Assembly: GCF_044542075.1 (NCBI RefSeq) | Contig: NZ_JBITTU010000001.1 | Coordinates: 186,001 to 250,000 of the forward strand | Origin: Leeuwenhoekiella sp044542075 | GTDB lineage: Bacteria; Bacteroidota; Bacteroidia; Flavobacteriales; Flavobacteriaceae | Direction of reading: 5' to 3' | DNA: 64,000 nt | Notes under the pieces: generated by a model | Databases searched by the model: none | Told to the model about the DNA's origin: nothing | What the model saw: only the letters and a program-made list of their open reading frames with translations | Translations under genes and position numbers: made by a program | Shown here: positions 8,527 through 16,487 of the stretch, piece by piece | How positions within the stretch are numbered: position 1 is the first letter of the stretch | Layout of the letters: each line of letters begins with the position of its first letter

Positions 8527-9552
8527 TTATAAAGCTGATTGTGCCTTTTTAAAAGCCGGTAATGGTCTTGGCTTATACTTTTTTACAAGTTCTGCAATTG
8601 CGCGTATGTGCTCTGGTGTTGTACCACAACAACCCCCTACTATATTAATAAGTTGTTTGTCTAAATAGGATTTAATTTGAGAAGCCATTTCCTGCGCTGT
8701 CTCATCATATTCACCAAATGCGTTAGGCAATCCTGCATTAGGATATGCAGACACGGCAAAATCAGATTTGCTAGAGATAACCTCTAAATAAGGTGTTAAT
8801 TGCTCTGCTCCTAAAGCACAATTAAACCCCACCGATAGTAATGGCATATGCCCTATTGAAATTAGAAAAGCTTCTGCGGTCTGTCCAGAAAGTGTACGAC
8901 CTGATGCATCTGTTATCGTACCACTTACCATAACCGGAATATCTATACTGCGCTCTTCTTTTAGTTCTTCAATAGCAAATAAGGCTGCTTTAGCGTTAAG
9001 TGTATCAAATATGGTTTCTACTAGAAGTATATCTACACCCCCATCTATAAGCGCCTCGGCTTGCTGTCTATATGCTATACGCAACTCATTAAATGAAATT
9101 GCTCTAAAACCGGGATCATTTACATCTGGCGACATACTCGCAGTCTTATTAGTAGGTCCCATAGCTCCTGCAACAAAGCGGGGTTTGTGTGGTTCTTTTG
9201 CAGTAAATTCTTCTGCAACCTTTTTAGCAATTTTAGCAGACTCGTAGTTTAAATCATATACAAGCGCCTCCATACCGTAATCTGCCATGGCAATGGTAGT
9301 ACCGCTAAAAGTATTTGTTTCTACAATATCTGCTCCTGCTTCAAAATATTGAGCATGTACATCTGCAATTGCCTGTGGCTGGGTAAGACTCAATAGATCA
9401 TTATTTCCCTGTACGGGGCTTGGCCAATCTTTAAAACGCTCTCCACGAAAATCTTCTTCAGTGAATTTATAGCGCTGAAGCATTGTTCCCATAGCGCCAT
9501 CAAGAACTAAGATGCGTTCTTGTAAAACTTTATATAAACTATTCTGACTCAT
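8527..9552 (-). CDS. metH: Homocysteine S-methyltransferase subunit of split methionine synthase
   Basis: This 341-residue protein is the homocysteine-binding barrel normally found at the N terminus of MetH. It has LDGAMGTMLQRY at the start, GFNCALG near residue 245 and GGCCGTTPEH near residue 308; these three Cys form the Zn site that binds and activates homocysteine. The folate/B12 half is a separate gene 10 bp downstream with its own ATG. This two-gene arrangement is usual in Flavobacteriia and is not a frameshift. A SAM-I riboswitch precedes it. Confidence 0.93.
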   Translation of the reverse strand: MSQNSLYKVLQERILVLDGAMGTMLQRYKFTEEDFRGERFKDWPSPVQGNNDLLSLTQPQAIADVHAQYFEAGADIVETNTFSGTTIAMADYGMEALVYDLNYESAKIAKKVAEEFTAKEPHKPRFVAGAMGPTNKTASMSPDVNDPGFRAISFNELRIAYRQQAEALIDGGVDILLVETIFDTLNAKAALFAIEELKEERSIDIPVMVSGTITDASGRTLSGQTAEAFLISIGHMPLLSVGFNCALGAEQLTPYLEVISSKSDFAVSAYPNAGLPNAFGEYDETAQEMASQIKSYLDKQLINIVGGCCGTTPEHIRAIAELVKKYKPRPLPAFKKAQSAL

Positions 9553-9665
9553 AAATCTCTTAAACTACATTTACAAACATTATATAACGCTTTCTAATTT
9601 AGAAAGGTCTAACAATTATAGTATCAAGAAAATAAAAAAGGAAAGCCAGAATGACTTGTTTTTTT

Positions 9666-9766
9666 GTTATCTATCCCTTACTAAATAAGAGTAGAACGTA
9701 GCACCTTCTCCAGAGGAGGGTTGCTAAGGCTTCAATGGGTCTAATCCCTCTGCCTTTCTTGATAAC
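9666..9766 (-). promoter_or_regulatory. SAM-I (S-box) riboswitch upstream of metH
   Basis: Read on the minus strand, the element starts GTTATCAAGAAAGGCAGAGG and includes GAAGCCTTAGCAACCC, then GAAGGTGCTACGTTCTAC, and closes with GATAGATAAC. This is the S-box order: P1 with the AAGA kink-turn region, the GCAACC core and GGTGCTAA-type J3/4. GTTATC (9766-9761) pairs with GATAAC (9671-9666) to form P1. The leader should lower expression of metH (and probably metF) when SAM is high. A short hairpin followed by a T-rich stretch at about 9635-9660 may be the terminator, but it is weak. Confidence 0.9.
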
Positions 9767-9789
9767 TTAATAAATAATGAACTTGGTTA

Positions 9790-9821
9790 CAAAGATTGTA
9801 AAACAACTTGAGAATACACAA
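9790..9821 (-). promoter_or_regulatory. Promoter for the SAM-I/metH transcript
   Basis: On the minus strand there is TTG (9821-9819), 21 bp, then AATCTTTG (9797-9790), one mismatch from the Bacteroidota -7 consensus TAnnTTTG. The same TTG-N21-AATCTTT arrangement occurs before the other SAM-I leader at 27049-27080, which supports the call. Confidence 0.55.
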
Positions 9822-9948
9822 ATTTTGAAGGAATAATATTAATTAATTATCAAAATGAAACAACTTTTAAACACGCTTAAATGAATCAATTATCCGCTTA
9901 AAAGTCTTAAAAAAGACACTCAAAAAGTCAAAACTCTGATTTACAATG

Positions 9949-9978
9949 TTGTATAAATTAATTTTTAAACTAAGTTTG
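9949..9978 (+). promoter_or_regulatory. Promoter of the AhpD-like gene
   Basis: TTG (9949-9951), 19 bp, then TAAGTTTG (9971-9978), a full match to TAnnTTTG. Transcription would begin about 9985, so the ATG at 10021 is used rather than the in-frame ATG at 9946, which lies upstream of the promoter core. Confidence 0.7.
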
Positions 9979-10020
9979 TATACCCAAACTTGTTACCTTA
10001 ACAAAACCAAATTTAAACCT

Positions 10021-10608
10021 ATGATTAGCAACACTACACAATCACATCCTCGTTTTAAAGTTGTTTCTTATGAAGAAGCTTCTGATGAAGTTAAAGTCAT
10101 CTATGATGACACTAAGAAAACACTTCAAATTCCTTTCGTACTAAACTGGTTTAAATGCCAGGGATCAAACCCTATTCTTTTAAAGGGTAATTGGGCTAAA
10201 TTAAAATCTACGCTTATGCAGGGTGATATTCCTAATGTTTTAAAACAGCTCATTATATACAACGTTTCAAAAGAGCGTAACTGTGAATACTGTGCACAAG
10301 CTCACGGAATTTTTGCCGATAGTATGAGTGCTATGATAAGTGAGAATGAAAACTTTAGAGTTACAAATGACCTTGAAAGTCCTTTGATTCCTGAGAGTTA
10401 CCGTACTGCTATTAAAATAGTAACTAAAGCAGCACTCAACCACGATATGATTATAGATTCTGATTTTCAAAAACTTCGCGAGGCAGGCTTTGATGACGCA
10501 GAAATACAGGAACTTATGGCTCAGGCAGATCTAGTAAATATGCTAAATACCTTAGCTGATGTAGCGGGAATCAAAATTGATAATGAGCTTATGGAAGCTC
10601 AAGCATAA
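10021..10608 (+). CDS. Carboxymuconolactone decarboxylase / AhpD-like protein
   Basis: This 195-residue protein is likely all-helical. KERNCEYCAQAH (Cys88, Cys91, His95) is the AhpD-type ExxxCxxCxxxH redox motif, so a thiol-dependent peroxidase or peroxidase-partner role is more likely than lactone decarboxylation. The start at 10021 is set by the promoter at 9949-9978. It is followed 10 bp later by a kinase-like gene and a response regulator on the same strand. A link between the three is possible but unproven. Confidence 0.8.
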   Translation: MISNTTQSHPRFKVVSYEEASDEVKVIYDDTKKTLQIPFVLNWFKCQGSNPILLKGNWAKLKSTLMQGDIPNVLKQLIIYNVSKERNCEYCAQAHGIFADSMSAMISENENFRVTNDLESPLIPESYRTAIKIVTKAALNHDMIIDSDFQKLREAGFDDAEIQELMAQADLVNMLNTLADVAGIKIDNELMEAQA

Positions 10609-10618
10609 AATTAAATAA

Positions 10619-11479
10619 TTGAATCTAGCCGCCGCAAAGTACCGTATTACCTATGAGGCATTTTCTAAATTTTCTGGTGGTTTAAGTAAGGTTGAAAACC
10701 TTGAAAGCCTAAGCAATGTTGTTAGTAAACATTTAAAGTATCTTTTCAATTTTAAGATTTTTAGAATTCTTTTAATTGACAAGAGCAATGTTAACGGCTA
10801 CACCTTTGCTAAGGGTCAAACCTGGACCTCAAAAAATAATGAAGACGTTTTAAACTATGAAAAAAAATTACTTAAGGATCAAATTCCATTTTCAAAAACT
10901 CTTAAGCAAGCTGAATTACCAAAATATCTAGATCATATTACACTTAATAATGGACAACTCTGGGGCTGGTACTTACCTTACTCAGACTATGAAGTTTGTG
11001 TGTCATTAGTCTCTGATGATAATGCTCAATTTAGCTATAGTGATGTAGAAATCTTGCATCTTTTAGTAGATACACTTACTTCAAAATATAGACAGATTTG
11101 TCTAAATCAAGAAATTAACCTTAAAAACCAACGATTAGAAGATGCAGTAGCACAGATTGCACTTAAGAATCAAGAAATAGAAAAAATTAATAGTAACCAG
11201 CAAAGTATAATAGATTCTCGTACCCGAGAGCTTCGTATTAAAAATAAAAAAATTCTTGAGCTTTTAAGATTGAATGCCCACGAGCTCAGAGAGCCTTTAT
11301 GTCGCATTTTGGGCTTGCTAGAAATATCTGACTATTATACAGATACCGAATTACGCAATGAAATTTTACCTAAACTAGCAGAATCTTCTCATGAACTAGA
11401 TTCTATTTTCAAAAGTGTCGTAATTAAGAGTGAGGAAGAAATAAAAAAATATTCCTATAATTATAATGATCAACTATGA
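10619..11479 (+). CDS. GAF-like sensor with histidine-kinase DHp region but no ATPase domain
   Basis: This 286-residue protein has a GAF-like N-terminal region (about 1-160), a coiled coil (about 163-215) and a dimerisation/phosphoacceptor-like segment, LLRLNAHELREPLCRILG, with His221 where the H-box His should be. It ends about 65 residues later, so the ATP-binding domain (N, G1, F, G2 boxes) is absent. The start is TTG; there is no usable in-frame ATG. Its stop overlaps the start of the response regulator gene by 4 bp. It could be a phosphotransfer or phosphatase protein for that regulator, or be phosphorylated by another kinase. Confidence 0.65.
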   Translation: MNLAAAKYRITYEAFSKFSGGLSKVENLESLSNVVSKHLKYLFNFKIFRILLIDKSNVNGYTFAKGQTWTSKNNEDVLNYEKKLLKDQIPFSKTLKQAELPKYLDHITLNNGQLWGWYLPYSDYEVCVSLVSDDNAQFSYSDVEILHLLVDTLTSKYRQICLNQEINLKNQRLEDAVAQIALKNQEIEKINSNQQSIIDSRTRELRIKNKKILELLRLNAHELREPLCRILGLLEISDYYTDTELRNEILPKLAESSHELDSIFKSVVIKSEEEIKKYSYNYNDQL

Positions 11480-11856
11480 GTAACCGCTTAAAAATAATGC
11501 TCGTAGATGATCAAAAAATGGCTAATTTCATTAATAAAAAACTAATTGCAGTTACAGAACTGGCAACAGAAGTTATTGATTACACATTACCCGAAATAGC
11601 TTTAGCTGAAGTAGAATTTCAAAAGCCAGATGTCATTTTTCTTGATCTTAATATGCCCGTCGTTAATGGCTGGAAATTTCTTGATAGTTTAACCGAAGCA
11701 AAAAATCTTACCAAGGTTGTAATTCTAACCTCGAGCACAAGTGAAATAGACAGAGAGAAGGCTCAGAACTATACTCAGGTAATTGACTTTCTAATAAAGC
11801 CATTGACCAAAGATATAATGCTGAGCCTTAAATCTAAATTGTATTTAACTTCTTAG
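11476..11856 (+). CDS. Single-domain response regulator
   Basis: This 126-residue protein is a stand-alone receiver domain. It has the acidic pair Asp11/Asp12, phosphoacceptor Asp57 (FLDLNMP), Thr85 and Lys108 with the following Pro. It has no output domain. The gene overlaps the upstream kinase-like gene (ATGA) and is translationally coupled to it, so the two should act together. The target is unknown. The stop overlaps the convergent reductase gene by 4 bp. Confidence 0.88.
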   Translation: MSNRLKIMLVDDQKMANFINKKLIAVTELATEVIDYTLPEIALAEVEFQKPDVIFLDLNMPVVNGWKFLDSLTEAKNLTKVVILTSSTSEIDREKAQNYTQVIDFLIKPLTKDIMLSLKSKLYLTS

Positions 11857-12905
11857 TCAATAGCCTGTACAACAGCTTTCTCTGCTTCTTTACGCGTGCC
11901 ATCAAAACCATCTATACCACTTACAGTAGTATATTTCATAACATAGCGCTTACCTGGATTTATGATTTGATAAGCAGCCTGACACATCATGGTAGCCTCG
12001 TGAAAACCACAAAGTATCAACTTTAATTTGCCAGGGTATGTATTAACATCACCTATAGCAAAAACACCAGGTATATTAGTCTGGTAGTCTAATGCATTAT
12101 TTACTTTAATCGCATTTTTCTCTATCTCTAACCCCCAATCCCCTATAGGTCCTAATTTTGGAGAAAGACCGAATAATGGTATAAAAGCATCTGCCTCAAG
12201 AGTTACTTCACCTTCTGGAGTTTCTACAACTACACGGTCAAGTTTATCAACACCTGCAAGACCTACAACTTCACCCGGAGTGATTAGATTAATTTTACCT
12301 ATTAATTTTAATTCTCTTACTTTCTCAACAGAATCTAAGGCTCCCCTAAACTCATTACGACGGTGTATAAGAGTTACTTCTTTAGCGATATCTGCCAAAT
12401 AAATACTCCAGTCTAATGCAGAATCGCCACCACCGGCGATAACTACTTTTTTATCACGATATACTTCAGGGTCTTTTATCATATAAGCAACTCCCTTATC
12501 TTCAAACTCGTGAATATTAGGTATAAGCGGCTTACGCGGTTCAAAACTACCCAAACCACCTGCAATTGCAACCACCTTAGTATGGTGTTGTGTGCCCTTG
12601 TTTGTAGTCACAATAAAGCTACCGTCTTCTTGCTTATCTATAGTTTCTGCACGCTCACCTAATGTGAACCCGGGTTGAAACTGTTTTCCCTGCTCGATTA
12701 AATTATCAATTAATTTACCTGCCATCACTTCAGGAAAACCTGGAATGTCATAAATAGGTTTTTTAGGATAAATTTCTGACAATTGCCCGCCAGGTTGCGC
12801 AAGTGCATCAATTATATGGCACTTAAGCTTTAATAAACCGGCTTCAAAAACGGTAAATAATCCTGTAGGTCCTGCTCCAATTATAAGTATATCTGTCTTT
12901 ATCAT
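11853..12905 (-). CDS. NAD(P)/FAD oxidoreductase, type 2 ferredoxin-NADP reductase-like
   Basis: This 350-residue flavoprotein of the thioredoxin-reductase fold has an FAD motif GAGPTGL near residue 10, AQPGGQ near 36, a second Rossmann motif GGGDSALDW near 160 and FAIGDVN near 290. No CxxC redox pair is present, which separates it from thioredoxin reductase and fits YumC-type ferredoxin-NADP+ reductase. As the last gene of the sulfite reductase/siroheme group, it could supply reduced ferredoxin to sulfite reductase. That role is inferred from context. Confidence 0.8.
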   Translation of the reverse strand: MIKTDILIIGAGPTGLFTVFEAGLLKLKCHIIDALAQPGGQLSEIYPKKPIYDIPGFPEVMAGKLIDNLIEQGKQFQPGFTLGERAETIDKQEDGSFIVTTNKGTQHHTKVVAIAGGLGSFEPRKPLIPNIHEFEDKGVAYMIKDPEVYRDKKVVIAGGGDSALDWSIYLADIAKEVTLIHRRNEFRGALDSVEKVRELKLIGKINLITPGEVVGLAGVDKLDRVVVETPEGEVTLEADAFIPLFGLSPKLGPIGDWGLEIEKNAIKVNNALDYQTNIPGVFAIGDVNTYPGKLKLILCGFHEATMMCQAAYQIINPGKRYVMKYTTVSGIDGFDGTRKEAEKAVVQAID

Positions 12906-12951
12906 CTTCTTAATTCTTTGAGCTCTTAAAGCTCATCATTCAACTTTATCT

Positions 12952-13545
12952 TTAATTTTTGGATATCAATCCTTTTGTAAATTCATTAAGCGTTTCTACC
13001 TTTTCTTCAAAATCGCCTTTAATGGTTTTTCTATATTCGTTGATATTTTTAACCATATCGTCAATATTCTCAGGTATAACATCCTCAAAAAACTGTCTAA
13101 GACGTTTTGCTGTGGTAGGTGACTTTCCGTTAGTCGAGATTGCAATTTTTACATTACCTTTTGTTACAATACCACCCATATAAAAGTCACAAAGCTCTGG
13201 TACATCTGCAATATTACAGAGTAGAAAACGCTTTCTTGCAGCTCTATAAATTCGTTTATTTACAGCTGGGCTGTCTGTTGTAGCAATAACAACGTGACGC
13301 TTTTTAAGCATAGAACGCGTAAATCTCTTTTTAGTGATTTTTACATTAAACGTACTTGCTAAAGCTAAGGTTTCAGGTCTGAAAAAAGGAGAGACCATCT
13401 CAACTACAGCATCTGGACTTGATTTTGTGAGAAACGTTAATTTTTCTAATGCTACATTGCCTCCACCTACAATGAGTATTTGCAAGTTACGTACTTTTAG
13501 AAAAACCGGGTAAAGGTTATTATTCTCTTGAGGATCAATTATCAT
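12952..13545 (-). CDS. Precorrin-2 dehydrogenase / sirohydrochlorin ferrochelatase-like protein
   Basis: This 197-residue protein corresponds to the Met8 / N-terminal half of CysG. A Rossmann GGGNVA near residue 27 binds NAD+, and CDFYMGGIVTKG and ISTNGKSP are conserved family segments. It should oxidise precorrin-2 and insert iron to make siroheme for the sulfite reductase encoded two genes upstream. The start overlaps the end of cobA by 11 bp. Whether it performs both steps cannot be judged from sequence. Confidence 0.88.
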   Translation of the reverse strand: MIIDPQENNNLYPVFLKVRNLQILIVGGGNVALEKLTFLTKSSPDAVVEMVSPFFRPETLALASTFNVKITKKRFTRSMLKKRHVVIATTDSPAVNKRIYRAARKRFLLCNIADVPELCDFYMGGIVTKGNVKIAISTNGKSPTTAKRLRQFFEDVIPENIDDMVKNINEYRKTIKGDFEEKVETLNEFTKGLISKN

Positions 13546-14299
13546 ACGCTGTATATTCTAACTGCAAATTTAGCAATTGTGCACGATGTCTTACCACTTC
13601 GCCTATCACAATAATTGATGGGTTAGTAAGTTTTAACTCTTGCACTACAGATTCTATGGTGTCAATAGTGCCCACACCTATACGTTCTTCTGCAGTTGTC
13701 CCATTTTGAATAATCGCAACAGGAGTTTCATTTTTTCCGCTTTTGCGAAATAAATTTGTAATCTCTCCTAGCTTACTCATTCCCATAAGGATTACAACTG
13801 TAGCAGAGGATTGTGCTGCAAGTTTTACATCTTCAGAAAGTTTATGATCTTTAGTTGTACCTGTAATAACCCAAAAACTTTCAGAACTTCCTCGTTTAGT
13901 TAAAGGTATATTTTGATATGCCGGTACCGCAAGAGACGAAGATATACCCGGTACCATTGCTACCTCAATTCCGGCAGCTGCAGCGATTTCCATCTCTTCT
14001 GCACCTCGTCCAAAAATAAAGGGATCGCCACCCTTTAAGCGTACCACGTGGCCGTGACTTCTTGCCCGTGAAATAATTAAATCATTAATCTGATCCTGCT
14101 GGTATGCGTAACATCCTTTGCGTTTCCCAACAAATATAAGTTCGGCATTTTGGGCATATTCAAGAAGTGATGGGTTTACAAGCGCATCGTATAGAACAAC
14201 ATCTGCGCTTTGCAAGGCTTTCACCCCTTTCAACGTAAATAATGCAACATCTCCAGGCCCGGCTCCTACTACGGTAAGTTTTGGATTGTTAATTGGCAT
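13535..14299 (-). CDS. cobA: Uroporphyrinogen-III C-methyltransferase
   Basis: This 254-residue SUMT uses SAM to methylate uroporphyrinogen III at C-2 and C-7, giving precorrin-2 for siroheme. It has VVGAGPGD near residue 10, LYDALV, RLKGGDPFIFGRG near 85 and PGISS near 115. It overlaps sulfite reductase upstream and the Met8-like gene downstream by 11 bp each, indicating coupled translation. Confidence 0.94.
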   Translation of the reverse strand: MPINNPKLTVVGAGPGDVALFTLKGVKALQSADVVLYDALVNPSLLEYAQNAELIFVGKRKGCYAYQQDQINDLIISRARSHGHVVRLKGGDPFIFGRGAEEMEIAAAAGIEVAMVPGISSSLAVPAYQNIPLTKRGSSESFWVITGTTKDHKLSEDVKLAAQSSATVVILMGMSKLGEITNLFRKSGKNETPVAIIQNGTTAEERIGVGTIDTIESVVQELKLTNPSIIVIGEVVRHRAQLLNLQLEYTAYDN

Positions 14300-16385
14300 G
14301 AGCTAGTTGATTTTTTCGGTAAACATCTGCTCTGCTAAAGAATGCATTTGCATCAGAAAGATACGATTCAGCAAAGTCTTTAGTTGGCTCGTTATTCTGT
14401 ATTTGATAAACTAATTCTGCAAAGGTTTTATCTATGGAAAGTGTAGCGTCTTCCTTAAATGTCTCATCAAACTCAGCAATTATATTTGCCTGTGTATTTG
14501 TCTTTACATTTTCTGAAAGTAAAATCGCTTTAGCTCCATTAACCAGACTTGCATACGTATGATATACGCTATCTGCCCAGCGTTTTTCTTCAAAAGATTC
14601 TATCGCACTTCCCAGCTTATCTTTAGCTTCTAAAAGTAGTGTTTGTACTAGATCAATTACTACACCAGCACACTCACCTACTCCAACTTCCTGAATATAT
14701 TTTTCATCATTACCCCAGTCTATAAAGTCTGATGCAACCAGGTTGTCTGTATCTGAAAACGGTTTTAAGAAATCATAAAAATAACGCTGCCCTTTCTCAT
14801 CATAATAACTTAGAAAATCTAAATCACCAGCATTCTCCTTATAATCATCAAGAATTGCACGTAGCGCCTGAGGTCCTCGTTTACTAGGAATTTTTATGAC
14901 TTTATCTGCAAAACGACCCTGACCATCACCAAGTACACCACCACCTAATAAAACCTGAAGTGCCGGAGCCACCAATTTATCTGGAGTACGCACAGACATC
15001 CCCTGAAAACCAATGTGCGCCATATTATGTTGCCCACAGGCATTCATACAACCACTAATCTTAATCGTGATTTCTTTATTGTTTAAATATTCAGGATATT
15101 CTGCAATAAGAACATCTTCTAATTTATCTGCAATACCGGTACTACTTGCAATCCCTAAATTACAAGTGTCTGTACCGGGACATGCAGTAATGTCTGCCGT
15201 AGTTTCATATCCCGGACGAGCAAAACCAAGATTGGCTAGTTGTGAGTAGAAAAAAGGAATTGCCCCTTCCGGTATATTTCTTAATAAGATATTTTGACGC
15301 AGGGTGAATCGCAACTCATCGCCTGCATATTTTTTAATTAATCCTGCTAAAGCACGTGCCTTTTCAGTAGAAAAATCACCTAATTTAACTTTGATCCCTA
15401 TAGCTACTAATCCGTTTTGTTTTTGCTTAAACACATTGGTAGCTTTCCAGGCTTCATAAGCTTTAAGGTCTTCAATTGTTACCTGTGGTGCTTCCGTTAA
15501 AGGAGCTGTAATTTCTTTTTCAAATTCTGCAGTATCAATCTCAAAAGTTTTATAAGCAAGTGCTTTCTGCTCTTCTTCCACTAAGGCCATAAAACCATCT
15601 ACTCCCAGATCTTTTATAAGGAATTTCATACGTGCCTTAAGACGACGTGCACGCTCACCGTGACGGTCAAAAACACGTAACACACCTTCAATTAAAGGGA
15701 TTAGTTGGTTCACCGGTAAAAACTCATGTAAGGTATCTGCGTGACGCGGTTGTGATCCTAAACCACCACCCAACATCACTTTAAAACCACGTGCACCATC
15801 TTTAATCTTGGGTATAAAACCTAAATCATGAATAAATGCCAAAGCAGAATCATCGTCTGTAGAAGAAAACGACATTTTAAATTTTCTGCCCATTTCCTGA
15901 GAAATAGGATTCCGCAGAAAATACTGAAAAGTCGCGTGAGCATAAGGTGTTGTATCAAATGCTTCATCTGGGTTTATCCCTGCATCAGGACTTGCAGTTA
16001 CATTACGTACGGTATTACCACAAGCTTCACGAAGCGTAACATCACTTTTCTCAAGTTCTGCCCACAATTCTGGAGTACGATCTAAACTCACATAGTGAAT
16101 CTGAATATCCTGGCGTGTGGTTATATGTAGTTTTCCTCTAGAATACTCATCAGAAACATCAGAAATACGCAAAAGCTGATCACTAGTAACTTTACCATAG
16201 GGTAATTTTATACGAATCATCTGCACTCCTTCCTGACGCTGACCGTAAACACCTCTTGCAAGTCTAAGACTTCTAAAACGCTCTTCATCTATCTTTCCAT
16301 CTTTAAAAAGCTTGATTTTACGCTCAAGTTCTATGATGTCTTTTTCTACAACCGGGTTTTCTATTTCTGTTCTGAAGCTTTGCAT
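14289..16385 (-). CDS. Siroheme-dependent sulfite reductase (ferredoxin nitrite/sulfite reductase family) with HEPN-like tail
   Basis: This 698-residue protein has two ferredoxin-like/siroheme half-domains in tandem. ACPGTDTC near residue 401 and SGCMNACGQ near 446 provide the four Cys that bind the 4Fe-4S cluster and bridge to siroheme. From about residue 550 there is a helical extension of about 150 residues (GVVIDLVQTLL, KRWADSVYHTYASLVNGAK) that resembles HEPN modules in Bacteroidota sulfite reductases; most cysI/nirA proteins lack it. Sulfite reduction to sulfide is favoured over nitrite because the neighbours are cysN, cysD, cysH and siroheme genes. A palindrome at 16418-16440 lies at its promoter. 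Confidence 0.88.
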   Translation of the reverse strand: MQSFRTEIENPVVEKDIIELERKIKLFKDGKIDEERFRSLRLARGVYGQRQEGVQMIRIKLPYGKVTSDQLLRISDVSDEYSRGKLHITTRQDIQIHYVSLDRTPELWAELEKSDVTLREACGNTVRNVTASPDAGINPDEAFDTTPYAHATFQYFLRNPISQEMGRKFKMSFSSTDDDSALAFIHDLGFIPKIKDGARGFKVMLGGGLGSQPRHADTLHEFLPVNQLIPLIEGVLRVFDRHGERARRLKARMKFLIKDLGVDGFMALVEEEQKALAYKTFEIDTAEFEKEITAPLTEAPQVTIEDLKAYEAWKATNVFKQKQNGLVAIGIKVKLGDFSTEKARALAGLIKKYAGDELRFTLRQNILLRNIPEGAIPFFYSQLANLGFARPGYETTADITACPGTDTCNLGIASSTGIADKLEDVLIAEYPEYLNNKEITIKISGCMNACGQHNMAHIGFQGMSVRTPDKLVAPALQVLLGGGVLGDGQGRFADKVIKIPSKRGPQALRAILDDYKENAGDLDFLSYYDEKGQRYFYDFLKPFSDTDNLVASDFIDWGNDEKYIQEVGVGECAGVVIDLVQTLLLEAKDKLGSAIESFEEKRWADSVYHTYASLVNGAKAILLSENVKTNTQANIIAEFDETFKEDATLSIDKTFAELVYQIQNNEPTKDFAESYLSDANAFFSRADVYRKNQLAHAN

Positions 16386-16417
16386 AGCTTTTGTATTATA
16401 TTTTTATAATTCATTTT

Positions 16418-16440
16418 AATCCTATGGGTGAAATAGGATT
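16418..16440. promoter_or_regulatory. Palindromic operator, copy B (sulfite reductase promoter)
   Basis: AATCCTA, 9 bp, TAGGATT: a perfect 7-bp inverted repeat 33 bp upstream of the sulfite reductase ATG. Arms and spacer length are identical to the copy at 19674-19696. A -7-like CTTTTTTG ends at 16445, so the site would cover the start of transcription, as at the other promoter. The likely binder is the Rrf2 regulator encoded at 19805-20218. Confidence 0.7.
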
Positions 16441-16444
16441 TTAG

Positions 16445-16474
16445 CAAAAAAGGATGCTTAAAATTATCATCCTT
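16445..16474 (-). terminator. Terminator after cysN
   Basis: On the minus strand, AAGGATG (16474-16468) and CATCCTT (16456-16450) form a 7-bp stem with an 11-nt loop, followed by a T-run to 16446. It lies 13 bp past the cysN stop. The T-run also lies where the -7 box of the sulfite reductase promoter would be. Confidence 0.75.
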
Positions 16475-16487
16475 AAATCTGCGATTG

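Larger units (their letters stand above)
9553..10020. other. Divergent intergenic region metH / AhpD-like gene
   Basis: This 468-bp gene-free stretch holds, from left to right, a short inverted repeat CTTTCTAATTTAGAAAG (9590-9606), the SAM-I riboswitch, its promoter, about 125 bp of AT-rich DNA in which I see no clear feature, and the promoter of the rightward AhpD-like gene. Confidence 0.7.

Noticed and set aside
5382..9552. metH split into two reading frames, suggesting a frameshift or pseudogene.
   Set aside because: The break falls exactly between the homocysteine-binding and pterin-binding domains, each gene has its own ATG and the 10-bp gap is normal for an operon. Separate subunits are usual in this group.
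10619..10621. TTG starts (10619, 1503, 39314) suspected of being wrong gene starts or truncated genes.
   Set aside because: In each case the N terminus fits the protein (first membrane helix, GAF-like start, lipobox at the right distance) and no in-frame ATG is close, so TTG is the best reading.
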